A stretch of DNA of 64,000 bases from Gammaproteobacteria bacterium (GCA_018825965.1 JAHKAA010000038.1:1-64000), one strand, 5' to 3'. Positions 54,531 to 63,635 are shown, counted from the first letter of the stretch. The notes: generated from the sequence alone by a model not told the origin. Translations and numbers: made by a program.

Positions 54531-55490
54531 TTACCCGGGAAAAACATGAAACCAGCGGTTTGTGTCTGGCAAGGACAAACCGCTGACTTTAAAGGCCGCA
54601 TAAAACAGCTGTAAATGGATTTGAGTTAAGGCCTCGAGATCACGCTGATAACCTCCGCCTATCACAGCTGCAACCGGAATACCGCGTTTGTGGCATTCGT
54701 TGAGTACATACCAGTCGCGTTCTGCCACTCCGGCAGTGCTGATATGCAACAACCCTAAATCGTCCTGCTGATGAATGTCGATGCCCGCGTCAAAAATCAC
54801 CAAATCAGGTTGATGAATACGTAATAAATACTCCAGGCTTTGCTCTACTGCGGCCAGATATTCATCATCAGTGCAGGCGGTAGGTAAGCCTAAATCCCAG
54901 CTTGATTGCTGCTTGCGGGAAGGGAAGTTTTTTTCACCATGTAAAGAGGCAGTAATGATAGCGGGTTCATCAGCAAAAATGGCGGCAGTGCCGTCGCCCT
55001 GATGCACATCACAATCAAAAATCAGCACTTTGTCCACACCCTGAGTTAAGGAGTAGCGTGCTGCCACTGCTAAATCATTAAACAAACAAAACCCGCTGCC
55101 CTCAGCTGCAAAAGCATGGTGATAACCGCCACTTAAATGCAAAGCTAAACCTTGCTGCAAAGCAAGCTGAACCGTCTGCACTGTGCCACCTACAGAGGTT
55201 AAAGAGCGGGTCACTAATTGTTCAGACCAGGGAAAACCTATACGGCGCATGGCTTTACTATCGAGCTGACCGGAGATGAGCTGTTCTGCATAAAACGCCT
55301 GATGTACTGATAATAATTGTTCAGTGCTGGCGATTTGAGATGAAGTAAACTGACCAACAGGCACACCCAACTCTAATAAGGCCTGATACAAAGCCTGATA
55401 TTTACCTATGGGGTAACGGTGTTTAAAGGGCAGTTCCAACTGACTGTAAATAGGGTGATAAATCAGCCCCGGCGATTTTGTTCGGACCAC
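54531..55490 (-). CDS. Histone-deacetylase-family (class II-like) amidohydrolase
   Basis: A 319-residue zinc enzyme of the arginase-deacetylase fold. Motifs: GGYHHAF (His124, His125), FDCDVHQGDGTA (Asp159, Asp161, His163), and the third zinc Asp in FDAGIDIHQQD; Tyr in GGGYQRD completes the site. Bacterial members act on acetylpolyamines or similar substrates. The start is GTG 55490, overlapping the end of priC by 28 bp. Its 3' end contains an 11-bp inverted repeat (CAGCGGTTTGT, 54553-54563; ACAAACCGCTG, 54575-54585). Confidence 0.9.
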   Translation of the reverse strand: MVRTKSPGLIYHPIYSQLELPFKHRYPIGKYQALYQALLELGVPVGQFTSSQIASTEQLLSVHQAFYAEQLISGQLDSKAMRRIGFPWSEQLVTRSLTSVGGTVQTVQLALQQGLALHLSGGYHHAFAAEGSGFCLFNDLAVAARYSLTQGVDKVLIFDCDVHQGDGTAAIFADEPAIITASLHGEKNFPSRKQQSSWDLGLPTACTDDEYLAAVEQSLEYLLRIHQPDLVIFDAGIDIHQQDDLGLLHISTAGVAERDWYVLNECHKRGIPVAAVIGGGYQRDLEALTQIHLQLFYAAFKVSGLSLPDTNRWFHVFPG

Positions 55491-56074
55491 TGAATTTCGA
55501 CCTCTAATTCGCTTAAGGCTTTACGGCAACGGCCTAAACGGGCATGAATAGCCAGCACTCTGTCGGCACTGGTATCCACTGAACCACCGGACAACTGGCG
55601 CTGTTCCAGTTCGAGCATATCCAATAAACGTCTTTCAAAGCCCTGATATTCAGAGAGCTGTTGATACAACTCCTGAGTGGATCGGCGCAATTGCCCTACC
55701 ATAGCCTGGGCTTGCTCTGACGCTTTAGGGGAAACAGGGCGTTTTTTGCCTTTACCAGGTAAATACCGTAAATCTTTGGTTTGAAAAGCCCGGCTTAAGG
55801 CCTGAATTTGTGCGCTGAGTTTAGCCGCTAAGGCCTGAGCTGAGCTGGTGCGTTGCTCAGTACTCGCTTTCAGGCGTTTAAGCATAGCTTCAGCTTCCAG
55901 CACATAGTCGGTGAGAAAAGGCGAATGGGATTGAAACAAGTCGCTGTCAAACCAGGCTTTTTGTTGCCAGCTGCTTTGTTTACCATCTATTACTTTGGCT
56001 TGTTGTGTCAGTTGCTTGAGTTGTTGCTCAAGTGCAGCCAATAAGTCTTTCATCCATTGCTCCAGGCTTGCCAT
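55463..56074 (-). CDS. priC: Primosomal replication protein PriC
   Basis: A 203-residue helical protein. LFQSHSPFLTDYVLEAEAMLKRLK, the RL/AQIQALSRAFQT segment and LYQQLSEYQGFERRLLDMLELEQRQL match PriC, the DnaA-independent replication-restart loader of DnaB. Location next to dinG, as in other alteromonads, supports the call. It overlaps the TSUP gene by 25 bp at its start and the HDAC-like gene at its end. Confidence 0.78.
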   Translation of the reverse strand: MASLEQWMKDLLAALEQQLKQLTQQAKVIDGKQSSWQQKAWFDSDLFQSHSPFLTDYVLEAEAMLKRLKASTEQRTSSAQALAAKLSAQIQALSRAFQTKDLRYLPGKGKKRPVSPKASEQAQAMVGQLRRSTQELYQQLSEYQGFERRLLDMLELEQRQLSGGSVDTSADRVLAIHARLGRCRKALSELEVEIQWSEQNRRG

Positions 56075-56829
56075 AACAAGCGGGCTGTAATAGCTAATAC
56101 CATAGTTAAAAATATCGGCCTGATAAACTTACTGCCAAAACGAATGGCTGAACGGGCACCAAAATAGGATCCAAGCATTAAACAAGCGCCCATCGCCAGC
56201 CCTAGTGCCCAATAAATATGGCCAAGCCAGGCAAAAGTCACCAACGCAAATACATTGCTGACACAGTTCATCGAACGGGCCACACCGCTGGTCAGTAATA
56301 AGTTGATTTTATACAGTGCCATGGTCGACACCATCCAGAAAGCGCCAGTGCCAGGGCCGGCTAAACCATCATAAAAACCTAAAGTAAAACCCTGAACTCT
56401 TTGTTGCCAGAAATGTTGGGGCGTCTGTTCTGGTAAAGTTAATTGATCGTCAGGCTGCATTTTTGCAAACAAGCTGTATAAAGCGGCTATAACAATAAAA
56501 AACGGAATAATACGTTCCAGCCATTCTTTACTGATTAAATCAACCACTAAAGTGCCACAAATAGCCCCAATGGCAGTACATATTAAAGCTGTGCGCCAAA
56601 ATGCCGGGTCAAAAAGCCTGCGTCTGTAATAGGTGACTGAAGCGGTTATGGAGCCAAAAGTTGATGCCAGTTTATTGGTGCCTAATACCAGATGCGGCGG
56701 TAAACCTGCAGTCAACAACGCAGGTACAGTTAATAAACCTCCGCCTCCGGCTATGGCATCAATAAAACCTGCGATTAAAGCGACAGCACATAAAGCGGCG
56801 ACGACCCAAAGTTCTAAACCTAATTCCAT
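56050..56829 (-). CDS. TSUP (TauE/SafE) family membrane transporter
   Basis: A 259-residue membrane protein with about eight helices. The AGFIDAIAGGGGLLTVPALL motif near residue 20 and GLAGPGTGAFWMV in the second half are the TauE/SafE repeats. Members export sulfite, sulfoacetate or related anions; the substrate is not known. It lies three bases behind dinG and overlaps priC. Confidence 0.9.
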   Translation of the reverse strand: MELGLELWVVAALCAVALIAGFIDAIAGGGGLLTVPALLTAGLPPHLVLGTNKLASTFGSITASVTYYRRRLFDPAFWRTALICTAIGAICGTLVVDLISKEWLERIIPFFIVIAALYSLFAKMQPDDQLTLPEQTPQHFWQQRVQGFTLGFYDGLAGPGTGAFWMVSTMALYKINLLLTSGVARSMNCVSNVFALVTFAWLGHIYWALGLAMGACLMLGSYFGARSAIRFGSKFIRPIFLTMVLAITARLLWQAWSNG

Positions 56830-56831
56830 TG

Positions 56832-58880
56832 TTAGTCTTCAATAGTTTGTGAAAAGGGAGGTAATGCTTTTAGCATGGCTTTGCCATAAGTTTTGGTGAC
56901 TAAGCGTCTGTCTAAAATCACAATGCGGCCATGGTCTTGTTCCTGGCGTAGCAGTCTACCACAGGCCTGCACCAGTTTTCGTGCTGTGGCAGGTACTGTC
57001 ATTTGCAAAAACGGATTTCCACCTTTTTTAGTGATGGCTTCAGATAAAGCTTCTTCCAAAGGCGAGGAGGGCACAGCAAAAGGTAATTTGGTGATCACCA
57101 GATTGGTTAATAAAGCACCTGGCAAATCCAGACCTTCAGAAAAACTTTGAGTGCCACATAAGATACTGCCTTCACCTGCTTTTACTTTCATGCCATGAAG
57201 CTCCAGCAAAGACTGACGGGATGCTTCGCCTTGTACTAAAAAAGACCAGCCTTCCGCCCGTAAAGCTTCGACGACTTTTTGCATTTGCCAATAGGAGGCA
57301 AACAGCAGCAGGTTGCCGGCTTTTTTATCCAGGTATTTTGGTAATTTATCGATCAATTCGTCAGTAAAGGCATCACTGCCGGGGTCGGTCTGCATCTTGG
57401 GCAACAACAAACTGGCTTTGTTTTGATAATCAAAAGGCGAGTCGACTTTTAATGTTTGTACACCCGGGTGCTGAGTAAGCCCTAATTCCTGTTTTATATA
57501 GTCAAAACTATTTAGCGTGGTTAAAGTGGCAGAACAAAGCACAGTGGCAAAGGCCTGACTAAATAATAAGTCGTCCAGCAAAAAACTGACTGACAAAGGG
57601 CTGGCATAAGCGCTGTAGAGTTGATTATCTCTGTCCATAGCCACCCAACGTGCCTGATTCACATGCTTTTGTTGTGGCACTGAATACAGCCGCCAGAGTT
57701 CAGACTGTTGTTCAAATCTGTGTTCTATCGCCGTAAGTTCAAATTGCAGAGGTAGCACCAGTTTGGTGGCTACTTTATGTTCTGTAGTGGCTTCAGATAA
57801 AAATTGTTGTAATTTTTCTACACAAGACAAAGCTTTACCACTTAATTCGGCCAGTTGATCGGCATAAGATGCAAAAGTCTCTGGTAATACAGCATCGGCA
57901 AAACGGTAATGGGGCTCTTTTGCAAACCAGCTCTGCTGATTCAGTTCAATCTGATGTTGCACAGGTTTAAGCTGTTTTAAAAAGTCAGTGGCCAGCTCAT
58001 CCAGTTTTAACACTTCGGTCATAGCGCCATGTTGCGGTAATACACCTGCTAACTGCTGGGTGGTTTTTTTCAGTTTTTCCAGATACTGGGCCGGGAAACT
58101 CAAAGGCGCATGAGCTGAAAAAAAATCACGACCACTGTCGGGTAAATGATGGGCTTCATCTATCACGTAAATACAATCCGCAGGTTCAGGCAATATTTGT
58201 GAGCCTGCATCTAAATCAGCCAACAACAACGCATGATTAACCACCAATACTGTGCTGCCTTCTATTTCAGCCCGGGCTAAATGAAAAGGACAGTGATGGT
58301 GAACTGAGTTGGCTTTGCTGCAATGCGCCGGGTCGGAGGCTATTGCATACCAATGCTCATCTGCTACCGGCTCTTTTAAGCTGTCTCTGTCACCCAGCCA
58401 GTGACGCTGCTGCCAGTTGGTTAATAACTGCTGTAGTAAGGCTGCCGGGGCAGTACTTTGAAATAAAGGCAACAAATCTGGTTGTTGCAATTGCTGGCGG
58501 ATTTTTTCGACACAGGCGTAACGCTGTCGGCCTTTCACTAAACAGAATTCAAATTTAAGGCCGCTGTGTTTAAGAAAAAAAGGTAAATCTTTTTGCACCA
58601 GCTGTTCTTGTAAAGCCACAGTCGCTGTGGCTATCACCAGTGTTTTTTTCTGTTTTAATGCAAAAGGAATGGCAGCCATCAGATAAGCCAGAGATTTACC
58701 AGTACCAGTTCCAGCTTCCACTAATAAGGTTCTGTCATAACTGTGGTAACTGCCTGCCAGGGTGTTGGCAATTTCAGCCACCATCTTGTTTTGGCCGGGC
58801 CTGGGCTGGTAATTCGTCAGATTGCTTTTCAGCTGCTGGTGAATTTCACGGATTTGGTCTTTTAAGGCATCAGTAAGCAT
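56832..58880 (-). CDS. dinG: ATP-dependent DNA helicase DinG
   Basis: A 682-residue XPD-like 5'-3' helicase. Walker A AGTGTGKS is at 56-63, DEAH box DEAHHL follows after the iron-sulfur cysteine region (CVEKIRQQ... HCSKANSVHHHCPF), and motifs GTQSFSEGLDLPG and QACGRLLRQ are in the second RecA domain. The C-terminal HGRIVILDRRLVTKTYGKAMLKALPP matches DinG rather than YoaA. It resolves R-loops and forked structures. It heads the dinG-TSUP-priC-HDAC chain. Confidence 0.92.
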   Translation of the reverse strand: MLTDALKDQIREIHQQLKSNLTNYQPRPGQNKMVAEIANTLAGSYHSYDRTLLVEAGTGTGKSLAYLMAAIPFALKQKKTLVIATATVALQEQLVQKDLPFFLKHSGLKFEFCLVKGRQRYACVEKIRQQLQQPDLLPLFQSTAPAALLQQLLTNWQQRHWLGDRDSLKEPVADEHWYAIASDPAHCSKANSVHHHCPFHLARAEIEGSTVLVVNHALLLADLDAGSQILPEPADCIYVIDEAHHLPDSGRDFFSAHAPLSFPAQYLEKLKKTTQQLAGVLPQHGAMTEVLKLDELATDFLKQLKPVQHQIELNQQSWFAKEPHYRFADAVLPETFASYADQLAELSGKALSCVEKLQQFLSEATTEHKVATKLVLPLQFELTAIEHRFEQQSELWRLYSVPQQKHVNQARWVAMDRDNQLYSAYASPLSVSFLLDDLLFSQAFATVLCSATLTTLNSFDYIKQELGLTQHPGVQTLKVDSPFDYQNKASLLLPKMQTDPGSDAFTDELIDKLPKYLDKKAGNLLLFASYWQMQKVVEALRAEGWSFLVQGEASRQSLLELHGMKVKAGEGSILCGTQSFSEGLDLPGALLTNLVITKLPFAVPSSPLEEALSEAITKKGGNPFLQMTVPATARKLVQACGRLLRQEQDHGRIVILDRRLVTKTYGKAMLKALPPFSQTIED

Positions 58881-59355
58881 TAAAACATCTGGATAAAAAA
58901 ACAGGGTTTTATGATAAGTCAGCCTTTAGTTCAGCGCAATATCGATATTGACGATAAAAAACAGCACTTCAAGCGGCGAATAAATGAAAAAAATTGACTT
59001 ATAGACTGTAGAGTTAAGTTTACAGATTTCAGAGTTAAATTTGTCTGATATCTCGAGTTGATTGAAAAGTGTACTAAAAAAGGTTTTTTTGTGGGTTAAA
59101 TAGGGATAAAGGTGGCAAATCTATCCGCTCTATTGACCGCGCTGACTGGAAAAGGTGGGGTTTGCCGCACAGGTTGACAACGTTCGATGAAATTTGTTCC
59201 GTAAAAGCTGTTGACCGTGTTGAAAAATTGCGTTTATTATCGGGGCGTTGTTTTCGGGGTCACCCCGATTGCGAAAAATCCGGAGTTCCAATCGCCGTAA
59301 AGGTTGGTCATCGTAAAAATATAGAATCACTAGATAGTGGTCCAGGGAGAAAAAC
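58881..59355. other. 475-bp divergent region upstream of the TonB receptor gene
   Basis: No gene is supported. It contains two 12-bp direct repeats, AGAGTTAAGTTT (59010-59021) and AGAGTTAAATTT (59031-59042), 21 bp apart, a good sigma-70 promoter (59211-59240) and overlapping GC-rich hairpins at 59239-59269 near the predicted transcript start. Confidence 0.55.
59211..59240 (+). promoter_or_regulatory. Sigma-70-type promoter of the large TonB receptor gene
   Basis: TTGACC (59211-59216) and TATTAT (59235-59240) each differ by one base from consensus and are separated by 18 bp. The transcript would begin near 59247 with a leader of about 110 nt. Confidence 0.55.
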
Positions 59356-62022
59356 ATGTTTACAAATAATAAATTATCAAAGGCAGTGCGTTTAGCTGTT
59401 GCTTTTGGTGCAGCTTCAGTTGCCTTTTCATCTGTAGCTCAGGAAGCTGCATCAGAAGAGGAAGCAAAAGACGTAGAGCGTATCGAAGTAACTGGTTCAC
59501 GTATCAAACGTACTGACTTGGAAGGTTCATTACCAATCACTACTATTGACCGTGCTGCTATTGACATGTCAGGCCAGCTGTCAGTGACTGACTTGTTACG
59601 TAACACCACTTTTAACTCTTTTGGTTCTAACCGTACTACCTCTGGTAGCTCTGCTCAGGGCGTGTCTGAAATCAGTTTACGTGGTTTAGGCGCCAACAGA
59701 ACATTAATTCTGATCGACGGCAAACGTGTACCTAAGTCACCTTTAACAGGTAGCTCACAGGATTTAAACCAGTTGCCACTGGCTGCTGTAGAGCGTATTG
59801 AAGTACTGCAGGATGGTGCATCAGCAGTTTATGGTTCAGACGCTATTGGTGGTGTTGTCAACATTATCACCCGTAAAGACTACGAAGGTGCTGAAATTAA
59901 AGTGGGTGCCTCACGTATAGGCATTCCTTCAGAAGGCGGTGACCGTGAAGAAGGTAGTTTCCTGATTGGTTCTGCCAACGATAAAACCAACCTGATGGCT
60001 GGTTTCTCCTGGAACAACAGTGACATTGTTTTTGAACGTGCTTTCCCATGGAATGTGGGAAACCGTGGTTTATCTCCATACGGTAACAACTGGGCTGATT
60101 TAACATCAACTGGTCGTGCTCCGGGCGCTACTCAGGTCAAGTCATTAACTCAGGCTTGTGATTTTGAATTATTCTATACAGCTCAAAGTCCTTGGATTCC
60201 AGCAAATCAGATCTGTAGTTATGACTTCCGGCAAACCAACGCCAACGATTCATCTACAGGTAACCAGTCGCTGTTTTTACGTGGTACTCATGAATTTACA
60301 GACAACTGGAAAGTTTATGGTAATGCTAATGTGGCTAAAACCAAATCTTTTGGCCGTTATGCTGCTTCTTTGAACGATCCTGGCAGTATCATTGCTGCAG
60401 ATAGCCCAAATAACCCAACGAATCCAAACAGTCCATTGTATGATCAGGCTGCATTTGATGCAGGCCCTGGTGGTCAGCGCCGTGTTGCAGTATTCCACCG
60501 TTTTGCTGCTTTAGGAACCCGGGATAATCAGGTTGATAACTACGCTAATGACGTGATGGTTGGTTTGGAAGGTAATGTAAACGACATCGATATCGACTTC
60601 GGTGTACGTAAAGCTAAAACTAAATCCTATGAAAGAGGTACTGGCTACCTGCTGCGTTCTGCTGCAGATATTGCAATGGACAGCGGTGCCTACATGTTAA
60701 ACGATCCTTTTGGTGAGCGTTTTACTACTGCTACAGACCAGGCGGCTTACCGCGCACTGTTAAACTCAATGAACGTCACTACTTCTCGCGTCAGCCAGTT
60801 TGATCAGGAAGAAGTGTTTGCTTCTGCTGCTTTTGATGTAATGGAGTTAGACGCTGGCGCTATTCAGGCTGTAGTAGGTGCTGAGTACCGTAAAGAGGAG
60901 TACAGCGACAAGTATGACTCTCTGTCAGAAGCTGGTGTGGTTGGTGGTTCAGCCGGTGCTTCTGCTGGTGGTGGCCGTGATGTGAAGTCAGCTTACTTTG
61001 AAGCTTTAGTACCTGTTGCTGAGCAGTTTGAACTGAACTTTGCCGGTCGTTACGAGAAGTACTCAGACTACGGTAATGACTTTGCACCTAAAGTATCAGC
61101 CCGTTACGAGCCGTTAGAAGGCCTGGTATTACGTGCTTCAGTAGGTAAAGGTTTTAACGCCCCAAGCCTGGATATTCTGACGCAACAACCTGCTTCACGT
61201 AACGATACAGTGCAAGATTTTGTATTGTGTGACCGAAATGGTACACCTGTCGCCAGTTGCCCATCCAGTCAAATTCGCTCTACAGATATAGCTAACCCTG
61301 AACTGGAATCAGAGCAATCTGATCAAATGTCTTTTGGTGTAGCTTATCAGCCAACAGACTGGTTAAACTTTGCTGTTGACTACTACAATATCAAAATTGA
61401 AGACTCAATCCGTTATATCAGCTTGCAAACCCAGATTGACCGTCAACGTGCTGGCGATAATATCCCTGCTGGTTTAGGTATAGTTCGTGACCCTGTGAAT
61501 GGCGCTATCCTTGAAGCTACTACAGGTTCTGCCAACGATGGTACTCTGGAAACTTCAGGTATCGACTTAAATATCGCGACTAACTTTGATTTTGGTAACT
61601 TCGGTAAGCTGAAATCAACTTTCCAGGCCAGCCATGCATTTGACTACAAAGAAGATGGTGACCGTAACCAGGTGAAAGATCCTGGCCAGCCACAACGCCG
61701 TATGTCATTAAACCATGCCTGGAGCATCAGCGACTTTGACGTGTCTTTCACGACTAACCTGATTGGTGATCAGTTCAACAACGTAGTGAAAGATGCACAG
61801 GGTGTAGTGACTCGCTCTGGTCATATCGCTACATGGACTACGCATGACCTGCAAGTGGTTTACCACACTGGCTGGAATGCAGATATCACTGTAGGTGCTC
61901 AGAACCTGTTTGAGAAGTTCCCACAACTTGGTGTTTCAAGCGCTTCAGGTCGTGGTTTAGACTACACCTTGTATAACGCTTACGGCCGTATCAGCTACGT
62001 TCGTTACACTCAACGTTTCTGA
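59356..62022 (+). CDS. TonB-dependent outer-membrane receptor
   Basis: An 888-residue receptor. The signal peptide (LAVAFGAASVAFSSVAQ) precedes a TonB-box-like VERIEVTGSRIKR (about 40-52), the plug domain (about 58-175; LPLAAVERIEVLQDGASAVYGSDAIGGVVNIITRKDYEG) and a long barrel ending YTQRF. The IKRTDLEGSLPITTI plug type belongs to the large receptors of Alteromonadales and Caulobacterales linked with sugar, peptide or iron uptake, so the ligand is not predicted. GGGAGA lies ahead of ATG 59356. No Fur box was recognised; the flanking genes give no hint. Confidence 0.93.
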   Translation: MFTNNKLSKAVRLAVAFGAASVAFSSVAQEAASEEEAKDVERIEVTGSRIKRTDLEGSLPITTIDRAAIDMSGQLSVTDLLRNTTFNSFGSNRTTSGSSAQGVSEISLRGLGANRTLILIDGKRVPKSPLTGSSQDLNQLPLAAVERIEVLQDGASAVYGSDAIGGVVNIITRKDYEGAEIKVGASRIGIPSEGGDREEGSFLIGSANDKTNLMAGFSWNNSDIVFERAFPWNVGNRGLSPYGNNWADLTSTGRAPGATQVKSLTQACDFELFYTAQSPWIPANQICSYDFRQTNANDSSTGNQSLFLRGTHEFTDNWKVYGNANVAKTKSFGRYAASLNDPGSIIAADSPNNPTNPNSPLYDQAAFDAGPGGQRRVAVFHRFAALGTRDNQVDNYANDVMVGLEGNVNDIDIDFGVRKAKTKSYERGTGYLLRSAADIAMDSGAYMLNDPFGERFTTATDQAAYRALLNSMNVTTSRVSQFDQEEVFASAAFDVMELDAGAIQAVVGAEYRKEEYSDKYDSLSEAGVVGGSAGASAGGGRDVKSAYFEALVPVAEQFELNFAGRYEKYSDYGNDFAPKVSARYEPLEGLVLRASVGKGFNAPSLDILTQQPASRNDTVQDFVLCDRNGTPVASCPSSQIRSTDIANPELESEQSDQMSFGVAYQPTDWLNFAVDYYNIKIEDSIRYISLQTQIDRQRAGDNIPAGLGIVRDPVNGAILEATTGSANDGTLETSGIDLNIATNFDFGNFGKLKSTFQASHAFDYKEDGDRNQVKDPGQPQRRMSLNHAWSISDFDVSFTTNLIGDQFNNVVKDAQGVVTRSGHIATWTTHDLQVVYHTGWNADITVGAQNLFEKFPQLGVSSASGRGLDYTLYNAYGRISYVRYTQRF

Positions 62023-62071
62023 TAAGCCTTTACTGGTCAGTTGTGATCACAACTGCAGTATAAGCTGACGT

Positions 62072-62100
62072 AAAACCCCACTTTGGTGGGGTTTTTTTTT
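62072..62100 (+). terminator. Rho-independent terminator of the TonB receptor gene
   Basis: CCCCAC (62076-62081) pairs with GTGGGG (62086-62091), extended by A/T pairs, and is followed by nine T. Confidence 0.9.
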
Positions 62101-62157
62101 AATGCAAAGTAGTGCTTATTTAAAGCAACTGCTGATGAGTAGATAAAAGAGTGGATT

Positions 62158-63114
62158 ATGGAACACTGGAACAATCTCTGGAGTACGACAGAAGCTTTAA
62201 GCAGTTTTGCTGAAGGCGAAATGGCGTTTGGATACAAAGGGGCTGTAGCCGACTATTGGTTGTCAGTGTTTGAAACTCTGGGCGAACAGGCGGTGCTTGC
62301 CGATTTGTGTTGTGGTAATGGGGTTTTGCTTTTAGCTGCCGCCAGTTATGCAAGCTCAGCAGAAAAAGATCTTGTGTTATATGGCATCGATGCTGCTCAG
62401 GTGAATTTCTCTGCGGTAAAGCAACAATTAGCAAAACTAACTCCTAAGGTAAAATCAGAGTTTCTCGATAATACATCAATAGAGAAGTTACCACTGGCTG
62501 ATCAATCTTTGGATTTAGCTATTTCTCAGTTTGGTTTTGAGTACACGGACTTGGATCTGTCGTTAGCTGAAGTGCACAGAGTATTAAAATCAGGCGCTTC
62601 ACTTTGTTTTATTGCTCATCACCCAGACTCTTTTATTTCCAAAGACTGCCAGTTAGGAGTGAATATTTTGCGCTCGCTATTGGATCAGTGTTTGTATTTT
62701 GATTTGGCTATATCTCTGATTGAATTAACTCTTCAGCTCAAGCAAAAAGCTATATCCCCTGAAAAGGTGCCTGCCTTTGCCCAGGTCAATCGGGCGTTAT
62801 TGTCCATCATGCAAAAGTTTAATCAGAGCTATCAGTCCGATGAAGCACAAGAGTGGTTTTCCGATCTGTTCCGCCAAACAGCTCAGGCGGTTATGAAATC
62901 GGATGCTGCAGCTTTAGAGACAATCAAAACCTTAAAAATGAATACCGGCTTTCATCTGCAACGTTTACTGCAACAGCAGGCCGTAGTGTTAACCCAGGAA
63001 CAACTTGATGCTAAGCTGGCAGCTAAGCCCGGGCTTTTTACTGCTGCAGTTTATACAGAGATCCGAAGCGACGATGGGCTAATAGGTCTGGCTGTGAAAC
63101 TGACAAAAATGTGA
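62158..63114 (+). CDS. Class I SAM-dependent methyltransferase
   Basis: A 318-residue methyltransferase. Motif I VLADLCCGNGVLLL (about 39-52), the acidic residue in YGIDAAQ, the post-I motif and LDLAISQFGFEY, then AEVHRVLKSGASLCFIAHH match the UbiE/BioC-like fold. A helical C-terminal extension (about 165-318) is unlike typical UbiE. The substrate is unknown. It lies 178 bp before the hvfA-like gene and shares its direction, so a functional link is possible, though nothing in the sequence demands it. Confidence 0.8.
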   Translation: MEHWNNLWSTTEALSSFAEGEMAFGYKGAVADYWLSVFETLGEQAVLADLCCGNGVLLLAAASYASSAEKDLVLYGIDAAQVNFSAVKQQLAKLTPKVKSEFLDNTSIEKLPLADQSLDLAISQFGFEYTDLDLSLAEVHRVLKSGASLCFIAHHPDSFISKDCQLGVNILRSLLDQCLYFDLAISLIELTLQLKQKAISPEKVPAFAQVNRALLSIMQKFNQSYQSDEAQEWFSDLFRQTAQAVMKSDAAALETIKTLKMNTGFHLQRLLQQQAVVLTQEQLDAKLAAKPGLFTAAVYTEIRSDDGLIGLAVKLTKM

Positions 63115-63250
63115 GCTTTATGACTCAGAAGCCAGGATTATAGCTTCTGCGTTTATTTGCTGAATTGCTAAAACCAACCTATGGTGTGCTGTGTTCTGAT
63201 AAATTTTTAGCAAAACGAAATTTTTTTTGTGTAGTACAGGTCTACTGAAC

Positions 63251-63280
63251 GCAACTTATTGCAACTTAACGCAACTACAA
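63251..63280 (+). repeat. Three phased 10-bp direct repeats upstream of hvfA
   Basis: GCAACTTATT, GCAACTTAAC and GCAACTACAA begin at 63251, 63261 and 63271, exactly ten bases apart. They lie directly before the ribosome site (AAGGA, 63279-63283) of the RiPP precursor gene, so they fall in its 5' leader or promoter. Confidence 0.7.
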
Positions 63281-63291
63281 GGAACATCAAT

Positions 63292-63624
63292 ATGAAAACG
63301 AATAAAACTACTGCTGTTGCCGTCAGCGCTTTGGTACTGGGTTCTTTATCCACTTTGAGTTTAACTGCTCATGCGAATCCGTTTTCAGCTGAACAGTTGA
63401 ATGCCGGTTACCAGTTAGCCTCAGCAGAAGCCTCTTGTGGCGCTGATAAAGCCAAAGATAAAGAAGCTAAATGTGGTGAAGGCAAATGTGGTGAAGACAA
63501 AGCCAAAGATAAAGAAGCCAAATGTGGTGAAGGCAAATGTGGTGGCGATAAAAAAGACGGCAAAGACAAAGAAAAAACCAAAGAAGCTAAATGTGGTGAA
63601 GGCAAGTGCGGTGGCGCTGTATAA
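63292..63624 (+). CDS. hvfA: HvfA-type RiPP metallophore precursor peptide
   Basis: A 110-residue exported precursor. After a signal peptide (AVSALVLGSLSTLSLTAHA) comes a short leader region (FSAEQLNAGYQLASAEA) and a lysine-rich core with Cys49, 61, 66, 78, 83, 101 and 106. The block EAKCGEGKCG occurs three times (EGKCG at 63-67, 80-84, 103-107). Two complete 17-residue units, DKAKDKEAKCGEGKCG+E/G, are encoded by a 51-bp tandem repeat (63445-63495, 63496-63546). EGKCG repeats define HvfA-type precursors, in which a DUF692 enzyme converts Cys to copper-binding oxazolone-thioamide groups. ATG 63292 has AAGGA eight bases upstream. Confidence 0.85.
   Translation: MKTNKTTAVAVSALVLGSLSTLSLTAHANPFSAEQLNAGYQLASAEASCGADKAKDKEAKCGEGKCGEDKAKDKEAKCGEGKCGGDKKDGKDKEKTKEAKCGEGKCGGAV
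63445..63546 (+). repeat. Two tandem 51-bp coding repeats within hvfA
   Basis: Two near-identical 51-bp units encode DKAKDKEAKCGEGKCG plus one residue, differing in a few third positions (GAT/GAC, GCT/GCC) and in the last codon. A diverged third unit follows (63547 onward) with the EAKCGEGKCG core. Confidence 0.8.
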
Positions 63625-63635
63625 CACCGAAGAAT

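Noticed and set aside
63408-63627. Long minus-strand frames and a second plus-strand frame across hvfA
   Set aside because: Created by the low-complexity tandem repeats on other frames; only the annotated frame has a ribosome site, signal peptide and known motif.
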